64,000 nt of DNA from positions 279,504-343,503 of the forward strand of contig VZRN01001864.1 in the NCBI GenBank assembly GCA_013397935.1. The letters are read 5' to 3'. The notes under the pieces are model-generated. The model saw only the letters and a list, made by a program, of their open reading frames with translations, ran no database searches and was not told the DNA's origin. The number at the start of each line of letters is the position of its first letter. Positions within the stretch are counted from its first letter, which is position 1. The position numbers and the translations under genes were made by a program. The stretch comes from Dasyornis broadbenti. Lineage: Eukaryota; Chordata; Aves; Passeriformes; Dasyornithidae. Of this stretch, positions 1 to 13,022 are shown piece after piece.

Positions 1-3000
1 TATTAAATAAAAGGTAATCCATCTCAGCATGGCCAAGGGTGAGATAACCAAAATATAAATGGACTTTATGAAAACGTTGTGTCAGATGTGGATTTTCCAT
101 CATGTTTCTAGTAAGATTCCTTTTGAACCAGTTCTGCAGGATCATTCATGAGCTTAGAAGGAATTGTAACTTAGCCATTTCTGATTTAAAAAGAGAGATC
201 AACAGTTATTATTGAGGAAGGGCAAAAACCTGTGCTTCATAGAAGTTGTGTGGTGTCTGTGAATTGTTAAAGTGATGCAACTACAGAAAAGGGAAGTACA
301 AAAAAAATCTAACAGGAACTTAGAGGCACTAATGGCCACAAAAAGACATCCAAAATGGAATGGCTACAGAGAAGGACTATTAAAATTAACAGGGGAATAC
401 AGAACCTATTTTATGTGGAGACTTTAAAAGAGACTGGACTTTTAAATAAAAAGGGGGCAGGAGCAAGACAGGGGAGTAATATTATTACTGTATAATGATA
501 TTTCCTCATGGGAGCAAATGGTATTCAAGTTAAAGAAAAACAAAAATACAGATAGGTGCAGGTAAATTACATATCTGGGTGCAGCTGTGCCCAGGACAGA
601 GCATGCTGGGAACACCCACCTGTGCTTTGAAGCACCCTCTTTGAACATCACTGTGTATTTACAGTATCTCCTTTATCACATACACTCCATGAGTATTTTT
701 CAGTGCAGCCTAATGTCTTTTTTATAAGTCTGAACTCCAGTAAGTCTCTCAAATAGATTAATGCTGAGATATTGCTGGATGAGGTGGTATTTGTACTGGA
801 AACAGCAACTTACTCCACACTGGACAGATTTACAGGATCTTTAATTTGCCAGACTTTTTCTTTCTTCATCTTCAGCTGTCTCATTGAAGTCTCCTTTGCT
901 ATTTTCAAAATTTATCTTGGCTCTCTGATTCTGAGAATTTAGTTTGGCCTACCCAACTAAACAGAAGAAAATAACCAATGCTTTAAAATGGCAAAATGCA
1001 TTTTTCCCTCTTGCTGCTTTTTCTTCCCTTTATGCTGTTCTTACTCTTTTGGCTTTAAAGATCTGCATGCAGATGTTTGAGTTCAGGTATTCCTTCATTT
1101 TTTAACATTGTGCTGATTTACACTAGTGTGATTACAAGGTGGACTGTATTACTGAACCAATAGGAGATTATTTAACACCCATTTTTTAGGGTTTGGAGTG
1201 ATTTATCAAGGCTTATAATTTCAGAGAATTACTGTTTTAAATGCCCATGCTCAGTTCAAGCACTCCATTGCTACTCTGCAGAACCGTATACAAATAATAT
1301 AATTTAATAATAAGTGGAAAACCTCCTTCTCCAACCTGTAAATTAATAGTTGAAATTTACTCTTGAATGGACAGCTGGTGTCTGGGCCAGTTCACACCTG
1401 GTATCTCTTCAGGGCTTGTGTGAAATTCAGGCAGGCCACAGGCTTTGTGCTGGGTTTTTGAGCAAGGCTATTTTCACTCTGCAGCGAGCAAGTGCAGTCA
1501 TATGTTTCAATAAGGGACTTATCCGTTACCATGTGAAAATGTTACTGCTAATTTTACACCTTGAAAACAAATCAGGCTTTCACAGTTCAAAAGCAGAAAC
1601 CAACCAGCTATAAACCGTCACATTGACTGTGATCTCAGAATTGAATAGGTCTATTTGTTCTAACAAACAGTTAGGCCATTAAATTGCAAAGCCTTCCAGT
1701 GTTTGTCCAGGTAAATAAGGACACATCCAAATTGATTATCTGTTGTTCGGAGGTAATGATACGTAATAAACTATTCGCTCTGGGTAACGTAACAGAAATG
1801 TGCTGTAGCCCACAGATGTGCCATATCTTCCCCTGTAAGAACAGGATCTATCCACTAGCTTCAGTTCAGGTCTCCACATTCCACCCTCCTGCCCTCCCCG
1901 CCCCTGCAGGCAAGATGCATTTGCTTGATGAAACAAACAAATTCTTCTTGCTCCCATAACCCCATGTGATTGCCCCTGCTTCTGCTGATGGGGATTCCTC
2001 AGAAATCTGCATGCGGGTACATCTGCAACTCACAGAAAAGGACTTCAGGGACATTAAGTTTGATCCTGTTCTTTCTAGTGTCATTATACTCATTTGAAAA
2101 AAGAATATCTGTCATCACAGACATCAGATCCACTGGCTGCCCAGCAATAAATCTTGTGCTCATGTCAAAATGTCTCCAGCAGAATTTCTAGGATGAAAAT
2201 TCACAGCTCAACATTAGGCAGCAATTTATGATGTATGATACAAGCAGCATGATCAGTATTCTGTCAGGAAAAGGGGGAATCTCTAAATTTTGTCAAATGG
2301 AAAGTACTTAAATGATGCTTTTCTCAGTTAGGAACTTAACTGACTTTTTTAACTCTCATATAAGAATTCTTCCCATGCGCATATTCTTTGTATCTCCAGA
2401 GTTAGACTACAGCTATATGCAACTATGGCTGGAAATCTCCATTGTGGGGGAGAGGGCATGAGCAGCTGGGACTGAGAACCAGGGACAGAAACATTTTCCA
2501 TCAGCAGCAGGACCTTTTTTATGGGATCCTGCTCCATCACTTGTGACAAACACCAAATTGAATGTTTGTGGGGACAAACTCAAAGAGGGTAATAACCCGT
2601 GCTGAGGCAGTGTGAGAATGATAAATGTTTTATTGTCTTTATTTTTTCTCACATCACTTGCCAGTTAGACTTACAAGGTGAAATTAGTAACCTTCTGTGG
2701 TGGAGTTTGTCTTGCCAAATTTTAGCTGACAGAAGTATTGACTGGGATATTGTGTATAAATAAAATACTTGAATTTAGACACCTAGAGATGTTTATGCCC
2801 ACACTGGTGTTTAGGCTGTCCTTACAGCACTACCTGTGGCTCCTAGGGAGCTGTTGGAGCAGTCCTGAAGCCTGGAAACAGCATCATCCCCTCACTCCAC
2901 GAGCTGCACTGACTGATGGCTCTCACGGCACATCAGCAGAGCCAAAGCACACTCATCCTTACCTCCTTCCAGGCCCTTTGAGCTGCTGTGGTACCCTCCT

Positions 3001-5187
3001 GCCCTGCCCTGCTCTTCCCTGCCAATCAGGCAGAGGAGAGTCTTCTGAAGGCTCTTTTATAAGGGGCTTGACCATCGCGGGAGGTCGATGGCAAGGCACC
3101 TGACCTGTATTGATGAGCAACCTTTGTAATCAGGGAGAAGACAGGTGTCTTAAACATTTTCATTTAATCTGTCATAAATGTCTATTTTAAAATGATACAA
3201 AATCTAATTTCTCCCAAACCACTTTTTTAAAGGGGACTGACTGTGATTACTTAACTGACATTTGGAGCCTCATGCTGGAAGAGAATCACAGAGATTTGGT
3301 GGATAAGAGGACATCACTTCTCCCTGTTTATGGTGTAACTTTGCTGATATCAGAAGGGCAACGCAATGAGTACATTTAACCAATGTCCACTGACATAAAG
3401 CAAGATAACTAATCAAACAAGTGAACCAGGCTTATCTCTCAGTGATCATGTAACAGATGGCAGGCAATATGGAAAGGGGAACACACAAAGAGAGATATTA
3501 ATATAAGATAGGCAGATAGATGGAGCAGTACTTTCAAAAATAAAAAATGGCTCAAATCAAAGGCCAATTCTCAAATGCATATTTAGAAGCATATGTGTTG
3601 AACTCTTAGTGGAAAAGATCTTAAAAAAAAATAAAAGGTAATGCAGGATCATGTGTTGACATTTATTTTCTATCTGTAAAAGAAAGCTACATATTTCTTG
3701 AGCCTTTTTCCTCTGAAGTTGCTAAATATTGCAGTGGAACTGAGATGATATAAGTAAAAAGACATGAAGATTTTCTTTCAAAAAATGGAAAGAAAAATAA
3801 ATGGAAAAGTGTTTCTTTTTATTTCATTTCAGAAAATGATAAGACTAGCTAATCTCTTAAAAGATGCAGAAATCAGAATCCAAAGACCTTCCAACAACAG
3901 AAATGCAAATATGTTTGTAACCACTAGATGGTACTTAAAGCACAGGGTTGGAAGGAGTTGCTCTGCTGTGAGATGTGTAGTGAGGGTATCTGTGTCAGAG
4001 GCTTAGCAAAGTCGAAGTAGGTTTTATTTTTTCCATATCTAGGAGGAGGAGGAAAAAAAGAACACCTAAAACTAAATCTCTTCTGTGCCTTTTTTTGACT
4101 TAAAAAAGAAAAATGGACGTGGCAAAAGTGTTTCTGATTAGATTGGTACAAAAAGATGATGCATTCTTTCTGGATGAATCAGGAGATATGAGGTTCTGTC
4201 ACTGTTTAGATATAGACCTGAAATACTAAGCTTAAATTTATAGCCTCTTGAATGAGCCACAGGACTCTGTTTACTCATAGAGTAGAATTGGGTGCAGTTC
4301 CAGCAGTTCTTCTGTGTGATCAGTTACTTTATCACCTTGATCAGTTCAGAAGATACAATAACTCTCTTTTTTAATACATCCTACTACAGTAGATCCTTTA
4401 TCAACCTGCTTTGGGTTTAATCACGCTCCTGGGTCAGGAATCCTCTACCCATCTGTCTCTTTCACGTACATGCAAACACATGCCTGCACAGCCATAAATG
4501 CCTGCATGTTACTTTTTGATTTTCTGCAGTTTTTACATTTTCTGGAGGAAACGCTGGAAGAGATAGGGAGGAGGCCTAAAGAAGCGGCAGCTCAATTGCA
4601 GCAGCTCTCTTTTTCCTGGTCTAGTTTCCAGAAACACCAATCTATTTCCAAAAGTAACTAGGGGAGGAATTTCCATGTAAAAGAATGATACTGCAGTGGC
4701 TACCTGGAAATTTAAACGTGTACCTTGGCTGCGGATTTTGGACTTTCAGTCCAACTCTATAGCATGAACTCAAACCTGTTGTTCTCTTTGTGCTGGGTAA
4801 CCTCTCCCATTCCATCCCAGGCTTAGTTTAATCTGGTGCTTTGGTTTGGCTTCATTCCCCATATAAATTTTTTACAGCAAAGAGTAGCACTGGAGAGGTC
4901 AGTGAGATTTTCCAGGAAATTGTGAATAACAAATGTGTCTCCACCATTCCTCACGATGAACACCCTGCTGTGCAACGGGGAGCATTTCTTCCTGACCTCT
5001 TCTGCCTATAAGCTGTCCCTGGAGGTTTGTGGATCGATACTGTTGCTCAATGTACGTGAAAAAGTTAGGCTGATTCTTATTCTCTAANGGTCTTTTCTAA
5101 AAGTAACTAAAACGATTTGTCTCTGAGGTATTCTGTGTCATTGAGCTCTAAACCCTCCAAATATTTGTTTGGTGTCTCTGATTATCC
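1..5187. other. Gene-free stretch, no feature recognised
   Basis: I see no exon, RNA gene or recognisable transposon here. The longest open frame (2738-3103, plus, 121 codons) lies in a locally GC-richer patch and reads as low-similarity proline, serine and histidine-rich sequence with no domain. The rest is ordinary AT-rich single-copy sequence with short homopolymer runs. One ambiguous base is present at 5088. Confidence 0.75.
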
Positions 5188-5260
5188 AACAATAACAACA
5201 AAACCCAAACCAAACAAACAAAAAAACCCACAACAACAACAACAAAAGCAAACCCAAACA
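5188..5260. repeat. A-rich (AAC)n low-complexity tract
   Basis: About 70 bases made almost only of A and C, with runs of AAC and AAAC units (for example CAACAACAACAACAAAAGC). It is a simple-sequence tract. It lies just left of a possible CR1 3' end on the minus strand (5284-5335). Confidence 0.8.
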
Positions 5261-5283
5261 TTCCTGTGATATCTTTATACAAA

Positions 5284-5335
5284 CAACCGTGAATGGCATT
5301 AAGGTTGGAAATGTACATCTAAAAATGTTGTAAAG
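5284..5335 (-). mobile_element. Possible decayed CR1 LINE 3'-end fragment
   Basis: The plus strand reads GAATGGCATTAAGGTTGGAA and then a degraded stretch ending in ATCTAAAAATG. This resembles the reverse complement of the CR1 3' end (CATTAAGGTTGGAAAAGACC followed by TCTAAGATCATC). Only about 45 bases resemble the family and no octamer tail is visible, so a chance match is possible. Confidence 0.35.
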
Positions 5336-6953
5336 TGTTAAATGATCCTGAGAGTTAGTAGACAATGACTTTGTAACCTAGGCCGAACTTTTACATAGGA
5401 AAGGTAAGTCTCTGTTTGATGCTTCATATTTCTTTGCTTGTCCGTGGTGTGCTTCATCACAGGAAAGCAATAGCTTTGTGCCTGACCTAAAGCCCCTTGA
5501 GCACAGGACAAGTTCTCCCAGAGGACAAAGTCCATTCATTAGTTTCAAGGCAACCCCTGTGAGCAGGAACATTTTTCACAAAAACAAAGTTTCAGGAATA
5601 ATGCTAGCATTGATCTCGTCACTGAGATTTGCTCTTGCATAATAGCTTTGCACCAAAAGGTTTGGCTTTGGTAATGAGACCATGTGTGAAACTTTTGAAT
5701 GTGAGTTTTACCCTGCAGTTCCTGATTTTGACCAGCTATTGTCTGGGATCTACTTATTTTCTAGGATGAAGGTTGCTCAGAAGTAAACTTCTGGGCAGTT
5801 TTTATTTTGTTATGTGGTATTTTATAAAGATGCACCCCAGCATCTTAAGAAGTCACAAATTGGTTGTATCTGTTCGCCAGTTGTGTCCTATAGCATTAAG
5901 TGTCAAGGAGCTGAACCTGGCAGAAGCATACCTGAGAACATTTTCTTCTTTCTTGCAGTTGGTCATATCTATTTTTTTTAGTTGCAACTTGCCTCCAAGC
6001 CCCTGGAACACCTTTCAAATATTTGTTCCAAAGCTACCCTGCTCTGAGCTCAGCCATGGAAGAATTTGCCATTTCTTTTTCTGAGAGAAAATCCTATCTG
6101 CTCCTGTCTGCCTGCTGCTCCATCTGTGTGCCTGATCTGCTGCTTCATAATCTGGAAGAGAATGCCCTTTGGGTTGTTTCATATATATCTTGTAACCACT
6201 ACAGAGCTTTGCTTGAAGGGGCCAAACTCATCTGTGATGGTGAAACTTCACTGACTTCAGGTAGTTGTACAGCATGAATCAGATCTTCCCTCGGGACCAC
6301 TTCAGGTACAAAATGTGTAGATGTGTGTATGAACAGGCAGAGGTGGGAAGGGGAATCAGAAGTAAGGTTTTGCAGAGATTGTTCTAGGACAATAGTAAAT
6401 CATACACTCAATGCTGCACTGCACAGAATGCGCTAAAAGAGAGCAAGAAAAATGAAGGAATATGCAATTCTGCCCACTTCAGCAGTTAGGCTTTTGTTAG
6501 AATACTCTTAAGCAATTAGAAAGCTGCCAGGACTGTGTTTAATTAAATATATAAGTATCAGTACAAAAATAAAACGCAAGCAACACTTACATCATGCCTA
6601 CAAGGTGTTATTGTTCTGTTTATTTTTTACAGATGGACATTTTTTCAGGAATAAGCTTGCCAAATGTTGTGAGAGAGAGAAGAAACAAGAAAGAAAAGAA
6701 TGTAGAGGGAAGTAGTGAAAGGAGATACTGGCAGTACTTGTATTTCAGAGAGGCAAACAAAGTACAGTGCATATGTGACAAGGAAGTATGACTTGAGTTC
6801 CCTACTTAAGGCTTCATTGAAATTGCCCAGTACTTGAGAGAAAGCAGATGACAGAGTAATTAGAGATGGTGCATATAATTTATCAGTCACAGTCTTGAAC
6901 TTCCTGTGCTGATTGGAATGACCAGATGATTTTATACTAGTAGACCATGTATT
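5336..6953. other. Gene-free stretch, no feature recognised
   Basis: Unique AT-rich sequence. The largest open frame is 5773-6084 (plus, 103 codons). It is hydrophobic and cysteine-rich, as expected from T-rich DNA, and contains no domain. No repeat family recognised. Confidence 0.7.
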
Positions 6954-6974
6954 GGGGGGATGGGGGGGGGTGGG
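6954..6974 (+). repeat. G-rich run with G-quadruplex potential
   Basis: The plus strand has a run of six G, then AT, nine G, T and three G. This gives at least four G-tracts of three or more with very short loops, which fits the general G-quadruplex pattern. It may simply be a simple-sequence G tract. It lies about 60 bp left of a CR1 fragment. Confidence 0.7.
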
Positions 6975-7031
6975 CGCAAGAGGAAAGGAGGAACACAGCT
7001 AAAGCACAAATAATAACTCTTTATTGCCTAG

Positions 7032-7145
7032 TATCATAGAATGGTTTGGGTTGGAAGGGAACTCAGACAGTATTTAGCCCCAGTTCCCTGCCATAAGCAC
7101 AGATCCTACCCACTTGATCAGGTTGCTGATTCAATGAAACCTGAA
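7032..7145 (-). mobile_element. CR1 LINE 3'-end fragment
   Basis: On the plus strand the piece begins CATAGAATGGTTTGGGTTGG, the reverse complement of the CR1 3' terminus, so the element lies on the minus strand. It continues through recognisable CR1 3' sequence: AAGGGAACTCAGACAG, then CAGTTCCCTGCCATAAGC, then CTTGATCAGGTTGCTGATTC. It is 5'-truncated to about 114 bp and carries no reading frame, as is usual for avian CR1 copies. Confidence 0.9.
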
Positions 7146-9509
7146 TATTTAACCCTGCAGAAAACTTGCCTGCACATGTTCAGGTGAGGGGAGACACGTC
7201 CAGCCAGCACCTATGGATCTGATGCTCTTTCTGAGACAGGCTTTGCACACCCAAGAAAGTATGGGGCTGCTTTTGCTCCCAGTGGAAGAAGGGTCCCTCT
7301 GTCTAAAATGTCCTGAGCACATGACACCTTTTCCGACAGGCCAGGCAGGTTCTAGAAGGGCTGTTGTCCTCATGGGGTTTTACAGGCTGCTGACTTTTGC
7401 CTAGTGGAAAAGTTGGTGAAAGGTTTGATCCTGGGCTTCTTTTTCGTGGCATTAGTGTGATTAGTAAAAGATTTGCATATAATCTATATTTTAAACTGTG
7501 ACAAGTGAGGGGCAGGATAATTCAGGGACAAAATGGTACAGTATATAGTTTATATCATCTTGGTTAAATTATGTCAGAAATACGGGTGCAGTCACCCCTT
7601 TTCTGAACATCAACATTTTCTGAAATGTTAGTGTGCTAAATGAGGCAGCCAAGGCATTCTTCCTTCCCAGCTACCAATAATACAAAGTATTTTGATTATG
7701 CTAGGCAAAATTATTTTTAATTGCACTCAAATCCGTCAGGTGCTTTCTGGAAATCATAACTGTGCCATTGTTGTGGGGGTTTTCTTTTGCCCAAGAAGGC
7801 AAAGTTCTACTGTGCTGCTCACTACTCACAACCTTGAGAAATGTACCTGCAGGTGCCATGTGTGATGACTCCCAGGCACAGGACTTAGTCCTTAGGTTCA
7901 GTAAGAGAGGTGTTTTGCTCTAGTTACTTGAGTCCTGCTTGAGTGTTCTTTCAAAGGAAGATAATCACCACAAACTCATATGGTCTGTATGTGAGGTTCT
8001 CCCATCATTTATGTGTATTTCATTTGTTCCCATTGCCTGTAAGAGTGTGAACCAACAAATAAAAAGGGTGTTCTTCCACCAGAGGAAAATGTCCACATTG
8101 TTACTTAGGCATGAGCCTTTCTCAGTCTCCAGGAGGGGGAAATAAAGAGAGGTTAAGATGAAATAACATTTGGATTTGTATTTTACTCCCTGAAAGCTGT
8201 GGCTATAATTTTCAGAGAGGCTAAAGGAATTCAGTGCGTATTTTTTTTCAAGTGAAAAGTCCAAATCTCTGTCATAAGCCTAGAAGGCAGATGTTTTGTT
8301 TGCTGTATTTTAGCCTCAGAACTGATCATGTTTTGAGTTTATCCATGTTCCTTTATTACCTGAACAATCCAATAGTATCTATTATGCTAGTAGCAGACTC
8401 TTATGTTAATTGACACAGAGGAAAAAATGGAAACATCCATAAGCTCCCACACAAAAACACTGATGAGGAAACAACTTGGCTTTGGGTGCACTTTCTGTGT
8501 TTTCCTCAGACTGTCTCAGGTGGAGGCTGCAGAATGAAAATGCTTCAGTGACAAACACTTGTCAGTGGTGGGGAAAGACACTATAATTTCAGGTACAAAT
8601 GCAATAGCTTACCCTGCGAATCAAGGGAGAGGATTAGTTCTCTTCAACATACTCTTCTCATACCTCCACCCACCCCCCATCTTCAGGAACGATATCCAAA
8701 CCCTCCATCTGAACCAAAAAGCTTTATCTGTCCCTTAGTGAAACATCTTTTATTTGCCAACTTGTTTTTCCCACAGACTCCCGCTCCCTTTTGTGTTTGC
8801 GCTAATGTTCGAATGTCTACACCGCGTAGCCGATGATTATTTGTGAGACAGAGTGAGTTAATGCAGATTTGCAAGCTGTTCCCATTTGTTAAATGTCAGA
8901 AAAACACATGCAAGTCACTGGCTTTAGCACTTAGCTGCCAGCTGGCTCTTCTGAAAGGAGGGGACAAATGACAGTCTATCAAACAGCATGCTTTCAAAGA
9001 AAGAGGAGACCTGTTCCAGAACTGCAGCTTCAGAGGCTCTTTTAACAACATAAGCAAAACTGGGAGCCAACCTCATTTTTTCCCCCTGGCTGTAATGAAC
9101 ATATAGCTTAGTGGCAGCATTCCCCCACCCCCAGTAAAAACCAACTGGAATTACAAAGCTTATGAAGGAAAAAAGTGTCATTTTTCCTCTCTTTCTCTTT
9201 TGCTTTGAATTTTATTTATTTTTATTTCTTTCTTTCTTTTCGGCTCAAAAGTGAGTCCAAAAATGCCAAAAGGGAAGGGAGTGGGGTTCTGAGATCAGTC
9301 ACAAATCTCAGAAGATTGCAGGAAACTCTGCCAAATGGAAGTGTTTATCCATGGGTAAGTGCCCAGTGTAGATTAACATATTTTAATTATGGTCTCTGGG
9401 TTTGTTGTGTTCCCTGAAGAATACATGGTTGAGGCCTCACTGGTGAGCCAGAGTTGTCAGGGGGGAGGGATTCTTTTTGGTTGTGCATGCTGATGGGGTG
9501 CTGTGTCCT
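7146..9509. other. Gene-free stretch with one candidate conserved block
   Basis: No gene found. The block at about 8690-8880 stands out: it keeps several CpGs (GCGCTAATGTTCGAATG, CCGCGTAGCCGATG) in an otherwise CpG-poor region and has balanced composition. That is the texture of a conserved non-coding element, but conservation cannot be judged from one sequence. A short TTTC/TTTA-rich run occurs at 9206-9240. Confidence 0.6.
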
Positions 9510-9691
9510 CGCTGTGCCCGGAGTGCCGAGACATGCCTTTCTCCTGGAGCAGATGCTACAGGATGGCGTCAGCGCCAGTTTCTTTGTGCCACCCGACATG
9601 CTCCGACCCTGACCCGGAGGCCAGGCCTCCTCTGCTGTGGATGCCAGCGCGGGGGCCAGGGCACAACTCTGCTTCCCGGGGTGATGTCCGC
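9510..9691. other. Short CpG-rich, GC-rich patch
   Basis: I count 12 CpG dinucleotides in about 182 bp, against a CpG-poor background. A few more follow at 9761-9825. It is too short for a standard CpG island and carries no convincing exon: open frames run through it on both strands (9477-9731 plus, 9569-9763 minus), as GC-rich DNA allows. It could be a distal unmethylated regulatory site, a remnant of GC-rich DNA or a patch of GC-biased gene conversion. Confidence 0.6.
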
Positions 9692-11829
9692 TGAGACCTC
9701 CAACATCACCTGCTCATTAGGATGTCTCTGAACAGCTGTCATGTGGTGCTGACTTTTTGTCACGGTTGACAGCGGTGAGATTAAAGCAGGTAGCCGGAGG
9801 CTGAAAAACTCAGTGTTTTGTTACGAAGCCCTGAGTCATCTAACCCCCTGTTATAAATATTAGGTGTCAGATTTGGATTCACAGAGTCACTCGTAGCCTT
9901 GGGTAGATCCCATTACACAAATGGTCCAATTTATTATAGCAGGACTATTTGTATACAAGATTGCCATCATTGTCAAGATGTCAAAATGTGGCCTGGTATG
10001 TTTAATGCTTCATAATTAACAAGCTGCATCATGCTAGTGAACATCTTCCAGTTATAGAGTGAGATTTTGAAATGAGTGGTCAGTTCTCAGAGTTTTCTAT
10101 GGTTTAAAGTCAGTGCCAGTTAGGACATGGCTTTGGGAAGAAAGAGTGTGCTGCCAGGCAGTGTCCATCTTTTCTTCCCTGTTCTTGCTTTAAGCTGAGC
10201 ATCCAATTTCCTTCTTATAGGAGAGAGACAGATCCATGAAGAAGGTAATTCATGCTGCATAGCTTGCAGAAGAAGGAGTCCCTTCTGCTTACCTGTGTCA
10301 CTGGAAGAAGCCCAGGTTCAACGCTACCTGATGGAATGGGAAAAACTAGGTTAGATGAAACCTTCTCCAATTGCAAATAATGCCTGCAAAGCCCATTGTT
10401 CTGTTGCTCATAAATTCATTTCAGGAACACTCTCAAAGAAGGAATTTGGTGCCAAAGATGCTCTCGAATTGTTATCTAAACCATACCACCTTTCAGCTGT
10501 TTAATCCATGGGAATAAGTCTCTTGGTGTCTGTGCTTTTACCCTGAAAGCATACCCTGGGCACCCCTAAATTTGAACAGTGGATTGACTAACTTTTGCCT
10601 AAATCCCAGTGAGATCCAGGAATTAGGCAAAGTTAAGCCTCTGAATCTGATAGGTATAATTTGAACCATCCCTGATGTCTTCAAGTTCAGCACAAGGCCT
10701 TACTTTACTCAAGGCCCTTTTCATAGATAAAAAAGGTCTAGCTATTTAAACGAAAAAGTGAGATATCCCAGGTTCCAGGCTGTCCTCATTCAGATGAATA
10801 TGAAATAAGAGACTTCAATTCCTCTAAACTTCTCATTATAGTCTCAAACTCTAGGCTTTGAGACTGTCTGGGGAAAAGGGCTATAAAAGTTATTGTTCTG
10901 CAGCTGGAGGAATCTAACCCCATTTTGAATTTTGAATGCTCAGGGTCTTCAGAGCTATGTCCATAGAGATATTCAGAGATATTTAGGCACCCAACTGCTC
11001 TTTGTCTCAGTGCCTTCATCAAGAGAGATCACAGTCTGCTTGGATGTAAAGTGTAACAGAAAATGAAAGCACCAAGCAATATCAGCCTGTGGAGAGAGTG
11101 AGAAGACAGTTGTTAATCTGAAAATTTCCTCCACATTAGATTCTTGTTATCTTTCCTTTTGCACCATAAACTGTTCCCTGCAATTGTGATTGGGATCATT
11201 CAACTGAAAAGAAAAGCTCCCTTGTCCATCTGCCTGGCAGGACTGTCCAAAGGTACCTCCTTTTCTCCTTCCTTTCCTTAGATCGGGCTGGCAAAGCTTA
11301 TCAAACAGAGCATTATGATATAGTAGCCTCTCCAAACCTCCAAAGTCTGACTCTGAATACTGAGATTACTGAATTTGTTGCATATTGCACACCTGCATTT
11401 TTAGTGGCTTGAAAGTACTCCTAGGGAAAGAGCAAATTCAGCAGCCTAAGGGAGCTACAGATCCACACCAGAGGTCCCACAAGTAAAGAGACAGAGCATG
11501 GATTTCCTGCAGACACACAGGCACACAAACATATATGTATTTGTACTGAGATGCCTGCAGATCCGTACACCTCAAAAACATTCTGCACATACACACTCAG
11601 CACCCACAGCCCATCGTGTCCCTTCTCTGGCTGGTCAGGGTGAAAGTCTGTTCTAAAGATAAACACATGGATAAAATGTGGATCCACCAGGAGCTGGGCT
11701 CAGACACTCAGATCAGTAGCTACCTGTGAATGCCAATCTCCCTTGTGTTGCTGGCACCTGGACATAGGAGGATCTGAGGCTGCAGCCCCCTTCCAGAGTG
11801 GTACAGACATCTTGCACACACCAGCACAA
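9692..11829. other. Gene-free stretch, no feature recognised
   Basis: Unique sequence. The 9820-10080 part is AT-rich and free of repeats (for example CTTCATAATTAACAAGC) and could be a conserved non-coding element; this is inference only. No open frame here longer than 88 codons. Confidence 0.65.
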
Positions 11830-11830
11830 A

Positions 11831-11845
11831 CACACACACACACAC
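11831..11845. repeat. (CA)n microsatellite
   Basis: A short run of about 7.5 CA units, preceded by CAGCACAAA. It is likely to vary in length between individuals. Confidence 0.85.
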
Positions 11846-13022
11846 TGGATCCAGACAAGAGCACTGGCCAGTCCTATTTACACACAGTTGACTTGTTTAT
11901 CCCCTTTTCCTTCAGTTTCCCCATATTTGGCTCTCCCAAACCAGTTTGATCCTCACTTTCCCACCTTTTTAGTTTTCTTACTTCTCCTAAATAGGCCATA
12001 AATTTCATCCTATACCAAAACACTCTTCCCACGCACCTCACAATGTATTCCTGGGTACTGACCCATCTCTGTCCCTGAGGTGCTCCAGAGAACAGCTCCT
12101 TCGAGTCACCATGGTGGGGTAATGTTCCTTGCGGGCATCCCTGCGAGGAGGCATAACAGGGGCTCATTTCATCCCTGAAGTTGTTTTGGGTGCCCCTCTC
12201 TCACCATTATTATGCTCTGGGCTTCTGTGTATGTGTATGTGGAGATGAGCCTTTTGTTTCACAGCCTGACAAATACCTGCTTTCTGACAGAATTTTCTTG
12301 TTGCCTGGGTAGATCCTTCTTTGTCTCTGGGGCATATAAGCTCTGTCATACTTGTTACATGAAGAGCATTGGGGTGAATAAGCCCTTTCCCTTCATTTCC
12401 TTGAAGAATGTCAGGGTCAGACTTAACCAGAAATGCTCGTAACAGCAGAATGTGGTTCATGTAAGCAAGTGGCAAGACCAGACCAGTCTACTAAGTAGAG
12501 TAGAGTTTATCTGGGCAGGCTATGGGGATCTGGTCATCAGCTCATGGACTTTTTCCCATGTGAAAGTCAGCATCCCCCCTGGGCTAAAAGGGTTATTAGT
12601 GCTGGATTTTTTGGGGGGCATCACTGTCTATAAGTAATGGCATCAAAATACTTCAACAGATAAGGGTGTCATATATGCACAGACACTTCATTTTTTAGTG
12701 CACACAAGACAAAGGTTTTGAAGGATGCTTAAATAAAGATTTTCCTCATGTTCAGAGGAAGCTTCCTGTGCCTCAGTTTGTGCTCTTTGTCTCTTGTCCT
12801 ATTGCTGAGCACCACTGAGCAGAGCCTGGTCCATCCTCTGACACCGTCCTCCAGACACTGACAGACATTGATGAGGTCCTCTTTCAGTCATCTCTCATTA
12901 ACCAAAATTTTAGACCTGATAAGGGACACAATAAATATGACAGAAGACTTGAGAACAGGCAAAAGTGAAAGCAATATTCTAATTTACCATTCATTCTGTA
13001 CCCTGTTTTGTCAACATGGCAG
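11846..13022. other. Gene-free stretch, no feature recognised
   Basis: Overlapping open frames on both strands (11874-12167 minus, 97 codons; 12164-12475 minus, 103 codons) show no domain or family resemblance and conflict with each other. I treat them as chance. No transposon recognised. Confidence 0.7.

Noticed and set aside
2738..3103. Open frame of 121 codons in a GC-richer patch
   Set aside because: No domain, unlikely composition, no neighbouring exon signals.
3940..3975. GGGTTGGAAGGAG, similar to a CR1 3' end
   Set aside because: Too short, and the flanks on both sides do not continue the CR1 pattern.
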